DNA from: Rhodobacter sp.
GTDB lineage: Bacteria; Pseudomonadota; Alphaproteobacteria; Rhodobacterales; Rhodobacteraceae
NCBI GenBank assembly: GCA_030065095.1
Contig: JASJDP010000017.1
Coordinates: forward strand, 124,001-188,000
Length of the DNA stretch: 64,000 nt
Reading direction: 5' to 3'
In this document: piece after piece, positions 38,151-48,283 of the stretch
Position numbering within the stretch: the first letter of the stretch is position 1
Layout: the number at the start of each line of letters is the position of its first letter
The notes under the pieces: generated by a model
What the model was told of the DNA's origin: nothing
Seen by the model: only the letters and a program-made list of their open reading frames with translations
The model's database searches: none
Position numbers and translations under genes: made by a program

Positions 38151-39050
38151 ATGAGCCTGACCATGTTCACTCCACGCGCGCAGAATCCGCCGCTGGCCAT
38201 CGGACTGATGCTTTTGGCGACCGTGTTCATCGCTGGCACGACGCTGTTGGCCAAGGCGCTTGGCACCGGGCGACTGGGGCCGGACTTGCACCCGCTGCAC
38301 GTCAGCCACGGGCGGTTTCTGTTCGGGTTTCTGACGGTGGTGGCGGCAACGCTGATCATGCGTCCGGCGTTCCACCGGCCGCACTGGCCGCTGCATATTG
38401 CGCGATCGATACTCGGCTGGGGCGGCGTCACCCTGATGTTCGCGGCGGTGGCGTTCATCCCGCTCAGCGATGCCACCGCGATCAGTTTCCTCAACCCGGT
38501 CTTCGCAATGGTGTTCGCAATCGCGTTTCTGCGCGAACATGTCGGACCGGTGCGTTGGGCCGCCGCGGCAATCGCCTTTGCCGGCGCCATTGTCCTTTTA
38601 CGCCCCGGGCTCGACAGCTTTCGGCCCGCCGCGCTGCTGGCGCTCGGCGCAGCCCTGGTGATGGGAGCCGAGATCACCTGCCTCAAGCGGTTATCCGGGC
38701 GCGAGGGGCCGTTTCAGATCCTGCTGATCAACAACGCCATCGCACTGACCGTGGCGAGCCTGGCGGTCGCCGTGGTCTGGCAGACGCCGACACCCGTACA
38801 ATGGGCGGCGCTGGCCGGGATCGGCGTGCTGATGGCGGCAGCGCAGATGTGCTATGTCAATTCGGTGGCACGGGCCGATGCCAGTCTGGTGGTCCCGTTC
38901 AGCTATGCGACGCTGGTCTTCGCGGCGATTTACGACCTGGCGGTGTTCGGCGTGATCCCCGATGCGGTGTCGATCCTCGGCGCACTGGTGATCGTCGCAG
39001 GCGGCGCAATGCTGGCCTGGCGGGAAGGGCGCCGGCAGAGGCGATCCTGA
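38151..39050 (+). CDS. EamA-family (DMT) transporter
   Basis: A 299-residue inner-membrane protein with about ten helices in two EamA repeats (LMLLATVFIAGTTLLAKALG, FAAVAFIPLSDATAISFLNPVF, then AGIGVLMAAAQMCYVNSVARADASLVVPFSYATLVFAAI). ATG 38151 is used; ATG 38163 is also possible. A TCGGAA-A-TTCCGA palindrome lies about 30 bases upstream. The substrate is not predictable. Confidence 0.87.
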   Translation: MSLTMFTPRAQNPPLAIGLMLLATVFIAGTTLLAKALGTGRLGPDLHPLHVSHGRFLFGFLTVVAATLIMRPAFHRPHWPLHIARSILGWGGVTLMFAAVAFIPLSDATAISFLNPVFAMVFAIAFLREHVGPVRWAAAAIAFAGAIVLLRPGLDSFRPAALLALGAALVMGAEITCLKRLSGREGPFQILLINNAIALTVASLAVAVVWQTPTPVQWAALAGIGVLMAAAQMCYVNSVARADASLVVPFSYATLVFAAIYDLAVFGVIPDAVSILGALVIVAGGAMLAWREGRRQRRS

Positions 39051-39100
39051 GGCTCCGGCCGGATGCCCGGCAACGCAAATCCGTCTCAGATCCGGATGGC

Positions 39101-39904
39101 TCAGGCCTTCAGCCGGTAGCCGCGCCTGAACCAGTGCCAGCACAGCAGAAGGACCATCGCAGTGGTCAGGCCCACGACAAACAATCCGGTCCAGGGCGAG
39201 CTGTCGGATCGACCGATCATACCGAACCGGGCGCCGTCGATCAGGTAAAAGACCGGGTTCAGGTGGGTCAGTGCCTGCATCAGCGGCGGCAGCGATTGGG
39301 CGGAATAAAACGTCCCCGACAAGAAGGCGAGCGGCGTGATGATGAAGTTGGTAATGGCCGCCATATGATCGAATTTCTGCGCAACGATCGCCGCCACGAT
39401 TCCAAGACCGCCAAGGAAGGTGGCACCAAGGATGACGAAGGCGATCAGCCAATGGGGATGCGCCACGCCGGCGCCGATGGTCAGCATCATGCCGGTGACA
39501 ATCACCGTCGCGACAACGATTCCGCGGCCGATCGGGCCGGCCATGTAACCGGTGAGCAGCTCCAGAGGCGACAGAGGCGGCATCAGCGTGTCGACGATGT
39601 TGCCCTGCACCTTCGAGATCATGATCGATGACGACGTGTTGGCAAAGGCGTTCTGGATCACCGTCATCATCAGGATGCCCGGCGCCAGGAACTGCACGAA
39701 GGGCACGCCCATCACCGCGCCGCGGGCAGGTCCGATCGCCAGCGCGAACACTGCAAGAAACAGGCCCGCCGTGATCAGCGGCGCCAGGATCGTCTGGGTC
39801 CAGACGCTCAGGAAACGCCGCACCTCGCGGCTTGCCAGCGTGTAAAGGCCAAGCCAGTTGATCCGGCCGAACCGGCGAACGCCCATCTGCAGTGTCTGCG
39901 CCAT
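39101..39904 (-). CDS. ABC-2-type exporter permease without nearby ATPase
   Basis: A 267-residue membrane protein with six helices of the ABC-2 type (drug/polysaccharide export): LTLASREVRRFLSVWTQTI-like start, LAPGILMMTVIQNAFANTSSS, ELLTGYMAGPIG and AFLSGTFYSAQSLPPLMQALTHLNP, the last being the characteristic pre-helix motif. No ATP-binding partner is adjacent, so it must pair with a subunit encoded elsewhere. It converges with the EamA gene. Confidence 0.87.
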   Translation of the reverse strand: MAQTLQMGVRRFGRINWLGLYTLASREVRRFLSVWTQTILAPLITAGLFLAVFALAIGPARGAVMGVPFVQFLAPGILMMTVIQNAFANTSSSIMISKVQGNIVDTLMPPLSPLELLTGYMAGPIGRGIVVATVIVTGMMLTIGAGVAHPHWLIAFVILGATFLGGLGIVAAIVAQKFDHMAAITNFIITPLAFLSGTFYSAQSLPPLMQALTHLNPVFYLIDGARFGMIGRSDSSPWTGLFVVGLTTAMVLLLCWHWFRRGYRLKA

Positions 39905-39932
39905 GGTAACTGCCCCTTAATCCTGCCTGCGC

Positions 39933-39960
39933 TTGTATCCCGCCCAGAGGTGACTACAAT
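39933..39960 (+). promoter_or_regulatory. Candidate gcrA promoter
   Basis: -35 TTGTAT (39933-39938), 16-bp spacer, -10 TACAAT (39955-39960). It gives a 5' untranslated region of about 87 bases before gcrA. Confidence 0.5.
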
Positions 39961-40053
39961 AGGGCGCTGACCAGATGGACCAGAACGGCCAGAATTGGCG
40001 CGGGGATGCACTTCCCGTTTCGCTTGCCGTGTCACGGAATTGAGGATGAGACC

Positions 40054-40605
40054 ATGTCGTGGACCGACGAACGCGTCGAGCTTTTGAAGAAGATGTGGGG
40101 CGAGGGTCAGAGTGCCAGCCAGATCGCCAAGGAGCTTGGCGGGGTGACGCGCAACGCGGTGATCGGCAAGGTGCATCGGCTGGGCCTGTCGAACCGGGTC
40201 GGCGGCACCCCCGCGGCGGCCGCAAAGCCGGCCAAGGAAGCCCCCGCCGAACAACCCGCGCCCGAAGCGGCCCCGGAGGCCGCAGCCGAAGCGCCCGAGA
40301 CCGCTCAGGTGACGTCAATCGTGCGCAAGCCGATCATCCCCGCGGGTCAACCCTTGCCCCCGCAACCTTCGGCCAACGAGATCAGCCCCGAAGCCCTGGC
40401 CTCGGTCCGCGAGGTCGAGAAGAAGGCCAAGAAGATCAGCTTGATGGAATTGACCGAACGGACCTGCAAGTGGCCGATCGGCGACCCCGCGACCGAGGAT
40501 TTCTGGTTCTGCGGCCTCTCCGTGCAGCCCGGCAAACCCTACTGCGAGGCGCATGTCGGCGTCGCCTTTCAGCCGATGAGCGCACGGCGCGACCGGCGCC
40601 GCTAG
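40054..40605 (+). CDS. gcrA: Cell-cycle regulator GcrA
   Basis: A 183-residue sigma70-associated cell-cycle regulator of alphaproteobacteria that reads promoter GANTC methylation. The N-terminal DNA-binding helix-turn-helix is MSWTDERVELLKKMWGEG followed by SASQIAKELGGVTRNAVIGK. A Pro/Ala-rich linker (about 53-120) and the conserved C-terminal domain (MELTERTCKWPIGDP, FWFCGL, PYCEAH) follow. ATG 40054 after GAGGATGAG is the clear start. It is a marker of this bacterial class. Confidence 0.96.
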   Translation: MSWTDERVELLKKMWGEGQSASQIAKELGGVTRNAVIGKVHRLGLSNRVGGTPAAAAKPAKEAPAEQPAPEAAPEAAAEAPETAQVTSIVRKPIIPAGQPLPPQPSANEISPEALASVREVEKKAKKISLMELTERTCKWPIGDPATEDFWFCGLSVQPGKPYCEAHVGVAFQPMSARRDRRR

Positions 40606-40695
40606 CGGCCCGGGCCCGGCAACGGCACGGCGCGCAGGTCCTGCTGTAACTTAGCTGACATTCGGCGCAGTTTCCCGCCTGTGCGAACCGGCGCG

Positions 40696-40711
40696 TTAAC
40701 CCTGCCTTAAC
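40696..40711. promoter_or_regulatory. CtrA binding box upstream of GAF gene
   Basis: TTAA-CCCTGCC-TTAA-C, an exact TTAA-N7-TTAAC match to the CtrA full site, 45 bases before the GAF-protein ATG. Confidence 0.65.
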
Positions 40712-40755
40712 CCGGATTGGCGACCTTCGCCGTGACCGTTGGTGGGGAAATTGTG

Positions 40756-41910
40756 ATGACCCAGTCCGCCCTGGCGCAGGCCCGGACAATTCAGGATAGA
40801 TCCTACTCGCTGACCGAACTCGGCCTGCTGGATGCGCCTGCCGAGGCCGGTTTCGATGCGATCACCCGGCTGGCGCTGCGGCTGTTCGACGTGCCGGTCG
40901 CACTGATTTCCGTCATCGACGAACCCAACGACCGGCAATTCTTCAAAAGTCAGATCGGCCTGCGCGACCCCTGGGCCGGTATGAGCCAGACCCCGCTCAG
41001 CCATTCCTTTTGCCAGCATGTGAAGGCCAGCGGCACGCCGCTGGTGGTGCCTTATGCCCCCGAAAACGCATTGGTCTGCGGCAATCCCGCGATCCGCGAC
41101 CTCGGCGTGATCGGGTATATGGGCGTGCCGATCCTGGCGCCGGACGGGCAACCCATCGGCGCGCTTTGCGTCATCGACGGGCAGAGACGCTCGTGGACCG
41201 ACGAGAACGTCGGCCTGCTGGCGGATCTTGCCAACTGCGTCAGCGACGAGATCGCGCTGCGCAACACGGTCAAGCGAAACGCGGCGCTGTTCGCCCAACT
41301 GGAGGCGGCGCATCACCGGATCTGCCGCTACACGGCTTTGCGCGAGTCAATCGTGATGGCGTTCATGGCGCCCGAACTGTCGGTTGACGACCGGTTTCAG
41401 GCGATGTTGCGGGCGGCATGCACGGCGCTTGATCTGACCCACGGCGCGATCGTCCGCATCGCCGGATCACGCGCCGATGCCGTCTTTGCCGTTCCGCCGT
41501 TCGACGACCGGGCCGGGGGGGAATGCTTCGGCACCGGCCAAACTTTGTGCGCCGCCGTCGCCGGCGGCGAAGCAATCCGGCACAGCCACGATCTGACGCG
41601 GTCTGAGCTTGCGGGGCGAGCGAGCGTCTTTGGTCATGTTCCATGCACGTTCATCGGGGCGCCGATCGTGATGAACGGCGCGCTCTACGGCGTACTCGAG
41701 CTAAGCAGCCGGGTGCCGCGGGCCGCGCCCTGGGGCGAGGAGGAGCTGTCGGCGATCAGCATCGTCGCGATGTTCGCCTCGGCGCACTTGGCCCTGCATG
41801 GCGAGATCGCTGCGCTGAAACGGTCAGAAACGGCGCTGGCCGGACATCTGCTTGATGCCAAGCGGCAGACAGGAATGGATCTCTTTACAATGGCGATCAA
41901 GGACAGCTAG
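40756..41910 (+). CDS. Tandem GAF-domain protein
   Basis: 384 residues from ATG 40756, preceded by GGGGAA. The first GAF domain (about 15-150) has VALISVIDEPNDRQFFKSQ, LSHSFCQHV and YMGVPILAPDGQPIGALCVIDG; the second (about 190-350) has GAPIVMNGALYGVLELSSR. No output domain is attached, and the C-terminus is a short helix. GAF domains bind small molecules or nucleotides. A CtrA box in front suggests control by the cell-cycle/motility circuit; gcrA is the neighbouring gene. Confidence 0.83.
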   Translation: MTQSALAQARTIQDRSYSLTELGLLDAPAEAGFDAITRLALRLFDVPVALISVIDEPNDRQFFKSQIGLRDPWAGMSQTPLSHSFCQHVKASGTPLVVPYAPENALVCGNPAIRDLGVIGYMGVPILAPDGQPIGALCVIDGQRRSWTDENVGLLADLANCVSDEIALRNTVKRNAALFAQLEAAHHRICRYTALRESIVMAFMAPELSVDDRFQAMLRAACTALDLTHGAIVRIAGSRADAVFAVPPFDDRAGGECFGTGQTLCAAVAGGEAIRHSHDLTRSELAGRASVFGHVPCTFIGAPIVMNGALYGVLELSSRVPRAAPWGEEELSAISIVAMFASAHLALHGEIAALKRSETALAGHLLDAKRQTGMDLFTMAIKDS

Positions 41911-42051
41911 GTCCGAGACACGTTCCACGGTTCAACCGATTATCCGCCACGCCTTACGGCCGACCGCGACGTTTGCTGGCTTCGCAATCTGCTGCGTGTC
42001 TCGCGGCCCCTCCGGAACCGTCTGCCCCAAGCGCCCGGACCGTGCGGCCGA

Positions 42052-44019
42052 TCAGTTGTTCCCGCTCAGCATCTCCAGCAACCCCTTGCGGGCCCGCTCT
42101 TCCAATTCCTGTTTCAGCACGTCCTCGACGTCGTCGAGCGTGTCGACCTCGACGCCCAGTTCGTCCCGCAACTTGTCCACCACCACCTCTTCGGCCTTGG
42201 TCTTCAGCTCTTCGACATCGTCGGCCAGCTCCTGCCTTGCCAGAGCCTCCAGATCGAGCTGGAATCTCGGGTCGGCCCAGCTGCCGGTGACCATGACCGG
42301 TATCTTCAGGCCGCCATTGGTCTGTCCCTCGAGCAGCGCGGCGGTCAGCCGGTAATCAAGCGTCTGCGCCCCTATGCCAACCGTGCCTTTGCCCGTCGCA
42401 TCAAGCAGCGGCGCAGTCAGTTTGAGGTCGTCGTTGCGAAGGACGCCGTTTTCGACGGCGAAGCTGGCCGAAATGCTGTCGAAGATCGTCTTCTGCCCCT
42501 CGCCCACGTAGGAGGCATCGAGGTTGCGAAGCATCCCGACAAGATCCAGCCCGCGCAGCTCGCCCTGCCCAACTTTGACAGAGCCTTCGCCCGAAAGCGA
42601 GTTCATCAATGCGGCCATGTCATCGCCCACGGCAAGCAGGTTGACCGCCACGTCTCCGCCAGCGAGCAGCCGGTCAGAGCCCGCCATCTGCTGCAACAGC
42701 GGCTGCAAAGCCAGACCGTTACCCTTTAGGTTGGCGCGGGCCGACAAACCGCCACGGCTGTTGACCACGAATGACCCGCCGACGGCGCCGCCATAGGCGG
42801 CAAGCTCGCGGATTTCCGTCACCGCGCGGCCGCGGTCGAGCGTTGTCAAAAGCCGTGTCCGGCCAAGCTGCGCCACACCCAGATCGATGCTTTCGGCAGC
42901 AAGCTTGATCTGTGCATCCAGAGCTTGCAGCGCACCGACATCGATCGGGTCCCGCGGCCACCCGGTGGCTGCGCCGGCCTCCGGTTCATCGGCGGCCCCC
43001 GCGCCGCCCGTCGTCGCCGCCGTGAAATCGAGCGCGCCCGCGGTGAGGTCGGCGGTGACCGAGGGGCGGTCTGCAAGCAGCACATCCACCGCACCGCCGA
43101 GCACATTCTGGTCCAGCCGGATCGTGCCGTTCCGCAATGTGATGCGGCCCGACTCGTCGAACGTCACATCACCGCCCAGCCCGATCCGGCGGCCAAGGCC
43201 CGCGGGAACATCGGGGGCGGCAAGGCCGGCCAATCCGAAGATGGCGCTCCGGTCCGAAATATCGGCATCGATCTGCCCGCCAACCGCGAACGGTTGCAGC
43301 CCGGCAAGACCGTCGAAGCCCAGCTTTGAGCCGCCAACGGCCGCGTCTGCGATCACCGGAACCGCGCCGCCGGAAAGCAAAGCGGCGAACTCGGCGACGC
43401 GCATGTCGAGCGAAAGGCGCTGACCGTTCATCGCCGCCGAGAGCTGCAGATCCGCGGCCCCCCGGAACTCAGGCACGTGCAATGCGGCGTCCAGATCGCC
43501 AAGCTCGGTGCGGCTGCCGCTGGAATGATCGAGATAGGTAACGCGCGCGTCGGTGATGATGGCCTTGTCGAGCGAGAAGCCCGAGAGATCTGCTGTGGCG
43601 CCGGGGTCGGCGGCGGCGTCCGGCGACGAGGCGGGCGCGGCGAGATCCCAGTTGGTGCGGCCATCTGCCGCGGCTTCGAGGAGGATGCGGGGGGCATCTG
43701 CCTCGATACGTGTGATGCGGATGTCACCGCCCCAGAGCGCGGCCATATCGACGCCGATCGAGAGGCGGTCCGCCCGCAGCATGGGACCGTTTTCCGACCA
43801 TGCCGCATTTGCGACGCTTACGGCCCCGGTAGAGATGCCGAGTTCGGGCCAAAGCGTGGGGCGGATGTCCCCGCCGATCGCCAAGGCCCGGCCGGTCGCG
43901 GATTCGAACTGATCGGCGGCGAGCTTGGCGATGCGGTCCGCCGGTAAAAGAAAGAGGACGGCAACGGCAAGACCGGCCAGGGCGAAGAGGCCAAAGAAGA
44001 TCCGGAAAAGCCAGCGCAT
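42052..44019 (-). CDS. AsmA-family protein
   Basis: A 655-residue inner-membrane-anchored, mainly periplasmic protein of the AsmA family (bridge-like lipid transport/outer-membrane assembly). ATG 44019 gives the N-terminal anchor FRIFFGLFALAGLAVAVLFLLP, followed by the AsmA start ADQFESATGRALAIGGDI. Typical C-terminal features: GSVKVGQGELRGLDLVGMLRN, and LDYRLTAALL. The last residues are rich in charged helix (VEELKTKAEEVV). It is downstream of no operon partner on this strand except the radical SAM gene 279 bases away. Confidence 0.9.
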   Translation of the reverse strand: MRWLFRIFFGLFALAGLAVAVLFLLPADRIAKLAADQFESATGRALAIGGDIRPTLWPELGISTGAVSVANAAWSENGPMLRADRLSIGVDMAALWGGDIRITRIEADAPRILLEAAADGRTNWDLAAPASSPDAAADPGATADLSGFSLDKAIITDARVTYLDHSSGSRTELGDLDAALHVPEFRGAADLQLSAAMNGQRLSLDMRVAEFAALLSGGAVPVIADAAVGGSKLGFDGLAGLQPFAVGGQIDADISDRSAIFGLAGLAAPDVPAGLGRRIGLGGDVTFDESGRITLRNGTIRLDQNVLGGAVDVLLADRPSVTADLTAGALDFTAATTGGAGAADEPEAGAATGWPRDPIDVGALQALDAQIKLAAESIDLGVAQLGRTRLLTTLDRGRAVTEIRELAAYGGAVGGSFVVNSRGGLSARANLKGNGLALQPLLQQMAGSDRLLAGGDVAVNLLAVGDDMAALMNSLSGEGSVKVGQGELRGLDLVGMLRNLDASYVGEGQKTIFDSISASFAVENGVLRNDDLKLTAPLLDATGKGTVGIGAQTLDYRLTAALLEGQTNGGLKIPVMVTGSWADPRFQLDLEALARQELADDVEELKTKAEEVVVDKLRDELGVEVDTLDDVEDVLKQELEERARKGLLEMLSGNN

Positions 44020-44298
44020 GGTCGGGTGCTCCTGCTCGTTGTTTTTCTTTGATGATAGCAGGAAACGGGACCGGCTCAAAGGGCGCGATCGGGGCGGGTC
44101 CGGACGACGTATCCGGGCTTGGGCACATCCTTGGCCCCTTGCCGCTGCAATGGTTGGCGATGCCAGTTGCTCGTCCGGACCTCGCCGGAGGACCGCGCCG
44201 AACGGGCGGCGCGCATCACAGTAGGCCAAGTGCCTTTCAACTACCTGAGCGCGGCAACGGCCGGTCGGGCGCGGGGCACGAAACGGGCGCCGACGCGC

Positions 44299-46080
44299 TT
44301 AGGAGGCCGCCTTCAGCGACGGAGCCGTGGCTTTTTCCCGCGCCTTTGAAATCACCTGCTCGCGCTGCACCGCGGCCTGGCCGCCAGAGGTTTCCTGGAA
44401 CAGCGCCAGGCTGGAGGTGTCTTCGTCCTGCGGGGGAGTGGTGGCAAGATCGGTATAGGCGAACCGGTCGGGATCATCCATCAGGCGCTTTTGCAGCCGG
44501 TTCGCCCGCCAGACGCCCCAGCCCAGTGCCGTCAGATTGCGGACGGTCTTGGCCCAATGGCGCGGATAGAACCGAAGCGGGCTTTCAAGCGGCAGGCCGG
44601 GGCGGCGGTCGCGGCGGTGTCTGCGGCGTAAAAGCCCCCCCTCGAGCGGATGGATGCCTTCGAGTTTGTAGAGCAGGAAGAATTCGGTGACTTCGTTGAG
44701 GTTGACGCCCTTCTTTTTCTGCGACATCGACCGGCGTCCGATGCGTTCGATGTGCTCGGGTGTGTAATAGGCGAACCACGCGTCGCGATAGGCCTGCTCC
44801 CATTCCGCATCGGACATCACCGCATGGTGTGTCACCCGCTGGTTGATGTCATATTTGTTGGGATCGGGATCCATCCAGACGCCGTCTTCCACAAGTTTCT
44901 TGTGGTCGGCGGACCCCGGCAGAGGGGTGAGGACCGCAAACTCCAGAAGATCGACCGGCAATTCCTCCTGGATGATCTTGATGTCGCGCAGGACACTGTC
45001 ACGGGTATCGTTCGGCAGTCCGATGATGTAGCCGGCGGCCAGGGTGGCGCCGTGTTTGCGCCAGGCCTGCATCATCGCGCGATATTCGGTGATCTTGTTC
45101 TGCCGCTTGTTGGCGGCCAGGAGGTTGTCGGGGTTGATGTTCTCCAACCCCATGAACACACGCTCGACCCCCGCCCGGCAGGCCTTGTCGATGAACCCGT
45201 CGATCTTGTGGCACAGCATGTCCACCTGGATCGTCAGCTTGACCGGCAGCCCCTCGACCTCGCGCAGGTGGATCAGCCGGTCGAACAGAGCCTCCCAGTT
45301 GCGATTCCGCGCCAGGTCGTCGTCGGTGACGAAGAACTTGTGCACGTCCTGGGCCAGGTTGGCGCGGATGATCGCCTCCAGGTCGTCGGGCGTGCGGAAC
45401 CGGCTCTTGCGCCCCTGCACGTTGATGATGGTGCAGAACGAGCACTGGTACGGGCAGCCGCGGCCCAGGTCGAAGCTGGTATAGTTGGCCGATGTCCCGC
45501 CGACCGTGGCGCGGTCGAGAAACGGGATCGGCTGGCCCTCGAGCGACGGCAGGTCGCTCAGGTAATTGTATTCCGGCTTGAGCGCCCCGCCATAGGCATC
45601 CCGCAGCACCAGGTCGAGACGGCCGTCCTCCAGCTCGCCCGCGAACATCGAAATGCCCATGCCCTGCGCCGCGGTGATCTCGGGCGGCAGGTCTTTCAGC
45701 ATCGCCCGGCAGCCCGAGACGTGAAAGCCGCCGATGGCCACCGGCAGGCCGGCGGCCAGAAACGGCTGCGCCAGATCGACCGCGCGTGGGAACTGGTTGG
45801 TCTGGACGCCCACCATCATGATCAGCGCCCGGCCGCCGTCGCGCCGGATCCGCCGGATCAGCCGGTCCGGGCGGATCCGCGTGTTGGTCTCGTCCAGCGC
45901 CTGCGTGACGATCCCGACATCCGGCCCCAGAACCCGACGCTCGATGCAGTCCAGCAACAGCCCGTTGATCGACGCCAGCGTGTTCGACGGCATCACCGAC
46001 CGAAGCCACTGGATCGGATAGCCATCCGCGTCGTAATGCGTCGGCTTGATCATCACGATATGGAAGATCTGTTGCGTCAT
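44299..46080 (-). CDS. B12-binding-domain radical SAM protein
   Basis: 593 residues from ATG 46080 (MTQQIFHIVMIKP). A cobalamin-binding-like N-terminal domain (about 1-185), then the radical SAM core with the cluster motif CPYQCSFC (C-x3-C-x2-C) after LGRGC, and later VFMGLENINPDNLLAANKRQ and AGYIIGLPNDTRDS. The N-terminal part lacks an obvious DxHxxG cobalamin base, so B12 may bind base-off or not at all. A basic C-terminal region (RRRHRRDRRP) is present. The family includes methyltransferases and cyclases; the reaction is unknown. Confidence 0.85.
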   Translation of the reverse strand: MTQQIFHIVMIKPTHYDADGYPIQWLRSVMPSNTLASINGLLLDCIERRVLGPDVGIVTQALDETNTRIRPDRLIRRIRRDGGRALIMMVGVQTNQFPRAVDLAQPFLAAGLPVAIGGFHVSGCRAMLKDLPPEITAAQGMGISMFAGELEDGRLDLVLRDAYGGALKPEYNYLSDLPSLEGQPIPFLDRATVGGTSANYTSFDLGRGCPYQCSFCTIINVQGRKSRFRTPDDLEAIIRANLAQDVHKFFVTDDDLARNRNWEALFDRLIHLREVEGLPVKLTIQVDMLCHKIDGFIDKACRAGVERVFMGLENINPDNLLAANKRQNKITEYRAMMQAWRKHGATLAAGYIIGLPNDTRDSVLRDIKIIQEELPVDLLEFAVLTPLPGSADHKKLVEDGVWMDPDPNKYDINQRVTHHAVMSDAEWEQAYRDAWFAYYTPEHIERIGRRSMSQKKKGVNLNEVTEFFLLYKLEGIHPLEGGLLRRRHRRDRRPGLPLESPLRFYPRHWAKTVRNLTALGWGVWRANRLQKRLMDDPDRFAYTDLATTPPQDEDTSSLALFQETSGGQAAVQREQVISKAREKATAPSLKAAS

Positions 46081-46259
46081 GGGCCCGCGTTTCTGGCTGC
46101 CGGTCGGTACAAGCCGTAACTTACACTCCGGGCAGGGATTTTCAATCGAGGGCGGACGCGGCGAGGCCGGACAGAGCGCATCGCCCTCGGGACGGTGGAC
46201 AATCATTTGATTTCATGCGTGATTGCTCTGGCACCTGGTGCGGATTCCCGGGCGCCGGA

Positions 46260-48207
46260 TTATTCCTTGCGGCCAATCACGCCGGTCAGGACGGCGGCCG
46301 CGACGGCGGTGATGATCCAGCCGGCCATCTGGATCGGCATCCGCGCCCAATAGCCCACCGTGCCGAGCGCGCCACGATCCTTCGACGGCGCCCAGGCGGT
46401 TTCCTGCCCCAGAGCGTCGAGCGGCACGAAGAGGTCGAGCGCGTAGAGCCCGGGCGAGAAGGTTTCGTAGTCGATGGCCGAGGGCTTGGGCGGAAGGCCG
46501 CGGGCGGGATCGCCGGCCCAGAGGGTCAGCGGCATCTCGTAACCCGCGGCCACCCGGGCGGTGTGGTCGTCCGCCGTCACCGGGGGACAGCCTGTGTCGA
46601 CGGCCTTGATCCAATCGTCCGAGCTCAGCACGACATCCGAGGCGGGCGCCATCTGGCCGGTCCGGTAGACCTCGGCGTAGAAAACGAATGCACAGAACCA
46701 GATCAGAAACACCGCAAGGAAGGCGCGCGCGGGCGCATGGCCATAGCCGAACACCGCCCAGAACAGCCAATCGAGCCCCAGATAGTGCCGAATGTCGACG
46801 AAGACCGAACGGACGCCCAGATCCACCGAACCGTCGAGCGCGCGCACCCGCCGCCTGGCTGCCCGGATCGAACGCGCTTCCCGCTCCATCCGGATGCGCG
46901 CCGCGGCCGCGCGGTTCCCGGCGGCCTCGTAGACCTTGGCAAGCTGGGTGTAGGGGTGCGGGTCGAACTCTTCGCCTGCATCGTCGGGCAGGTCGCGCTC
47001 GGTCTTCTTGTCCAGCCAGGTCAGCCGCTCGGCCACGCGCAGCGGCGACTCGAGCCGGTCATAGCGAAAGCCCGCGAGGCGGACCGCCCGAGCCCCTTGC
47101 CAAGCCGCGGCGTCGTCGCGCAGCACGCCGGCCTGGGCTTCGGTCAGGCTAATACTCGGCTGGGTGCCCGTGAGGCCGGTGATCTTCAAACCCTCGCCGA
47201 TCCGCGCACTTTCCAGGATCAGCACGCCATCGAGGCGGCTGTCTCGCAGGACGAAGTCGCCCGCGACCCGCATCCGCCGAAAATCTGCCGTTCCGGTCAG
47301 CTGGCAAGCGCCGTCTTCAGCACCGGGAAACAGGAACACATCCGTCCCAACCTCTGCCGCGTAGCAGATGAGTGCCCACCCCCCGGCGCCGTCGAACCGG
47401 CCGCCCGCGCAGGAGAGTTGCCCGCCGATCCGTGTGCGGCGAAGATCCACCCCACCCGTTGCCGCAAAGCCATCGGTCAAGAGCACATCCGCGCCAACCT
47501 CTGCCGCGTCGCAGTCCAGCGACGGCCCACCGGCCCCGTCAAACCGACCGTCACGGCAGGAGAATTGCCTGCCGATCCGCGCGCCGATCAAGTTCACCTC
47601 GCCCGTCGCTGCAAAGCCGTTCCGGAGATACACGGATGACCCGATCTTCGCAGTGCCGCAATTCAGTGCCCAACCCCCCGCCCCATCGAACCGGCCACCT
47701 GAGCAGTCGAGATGCCCGCCGATCTGCGCGCTGCCCAGATCGGCAAAGCCGGTGCAGTGGAATCCGTCGCCCAGATGAACGCCTGTCTCGGTCTGCAGAC
47801 GGTGAAGGTCGACGCCGTTCGCGGCGCGGCTGCCCGTCAGATACAGCCCGCCCAGCCGGGAGTCGCAACACCGGCTTCTGCGGGAAATGGCAACGTGCGA
47901 GCGTCATATCCAAGGACGTCTCACAGCCCGCGAAATCCAGCGCACCGTCGATCCAGGCGCCGGTCACCCGGATGCCCTTGGGGTGCGGGTGGTGTTGCGC
48001 GCATCCGCCGAGCAGCAGGTAGCGGATCAGTCCGGCGCGGATGCGGGTGGCCTCGCTGGGCGCCTCGGGGACCCGGTCGCCCAGGATCACGGGCCCACCG
48101 GTCTTGCAGGCTGCGAGCAGCTTGCGCTCGGCCTCGGTCGTTCGACCATAGGGAATGACCTTGTCGAATGACGGCCTGTAGGTTGCAACGGTGCCGCGGG
48201 GTTCCAT
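46260..48207 (-). pseudogene. Pentapeptide-like-repeat membrane protein with a frameshift
   Basis: Two frames add up to one protein. The N-terminal part runs from ATG 48207 ([19 protein letters not shown]) to about 47866 (MTLARCHFPQKPVL). The sequence then continues in the next frame with DSRLGGLYLTG and so on to 46260. The middle holds about three 49-residue repeats of the kind GGRFDGAGG-ALxCxxAEVGxDV, pentapeptide-like. The C-terminal part has helices YLGLDWLFWAVFGYG and FLAVFLIWFCAFVF and a final hydrophobic helix. The frame break lies near 47865-47873; sequencing error or true inactivation cannot be distinguished. Confidence 0.75.
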
Positions 48208-48283
48208 CGCGACGACTATGGCGCGGGGGCACGGGGCGGGCAACGCCCTTTCCTCCGTGGGTTGGATCGCCTATGTGGCCGGG

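Noticed and set aside
40606-40711. Additional CtrA half-sites elsewhere (for example TTAACC near 16864)
   Set aside because: Only one half of the TTAA-N7-TTAA pattern is present in each; not significant.
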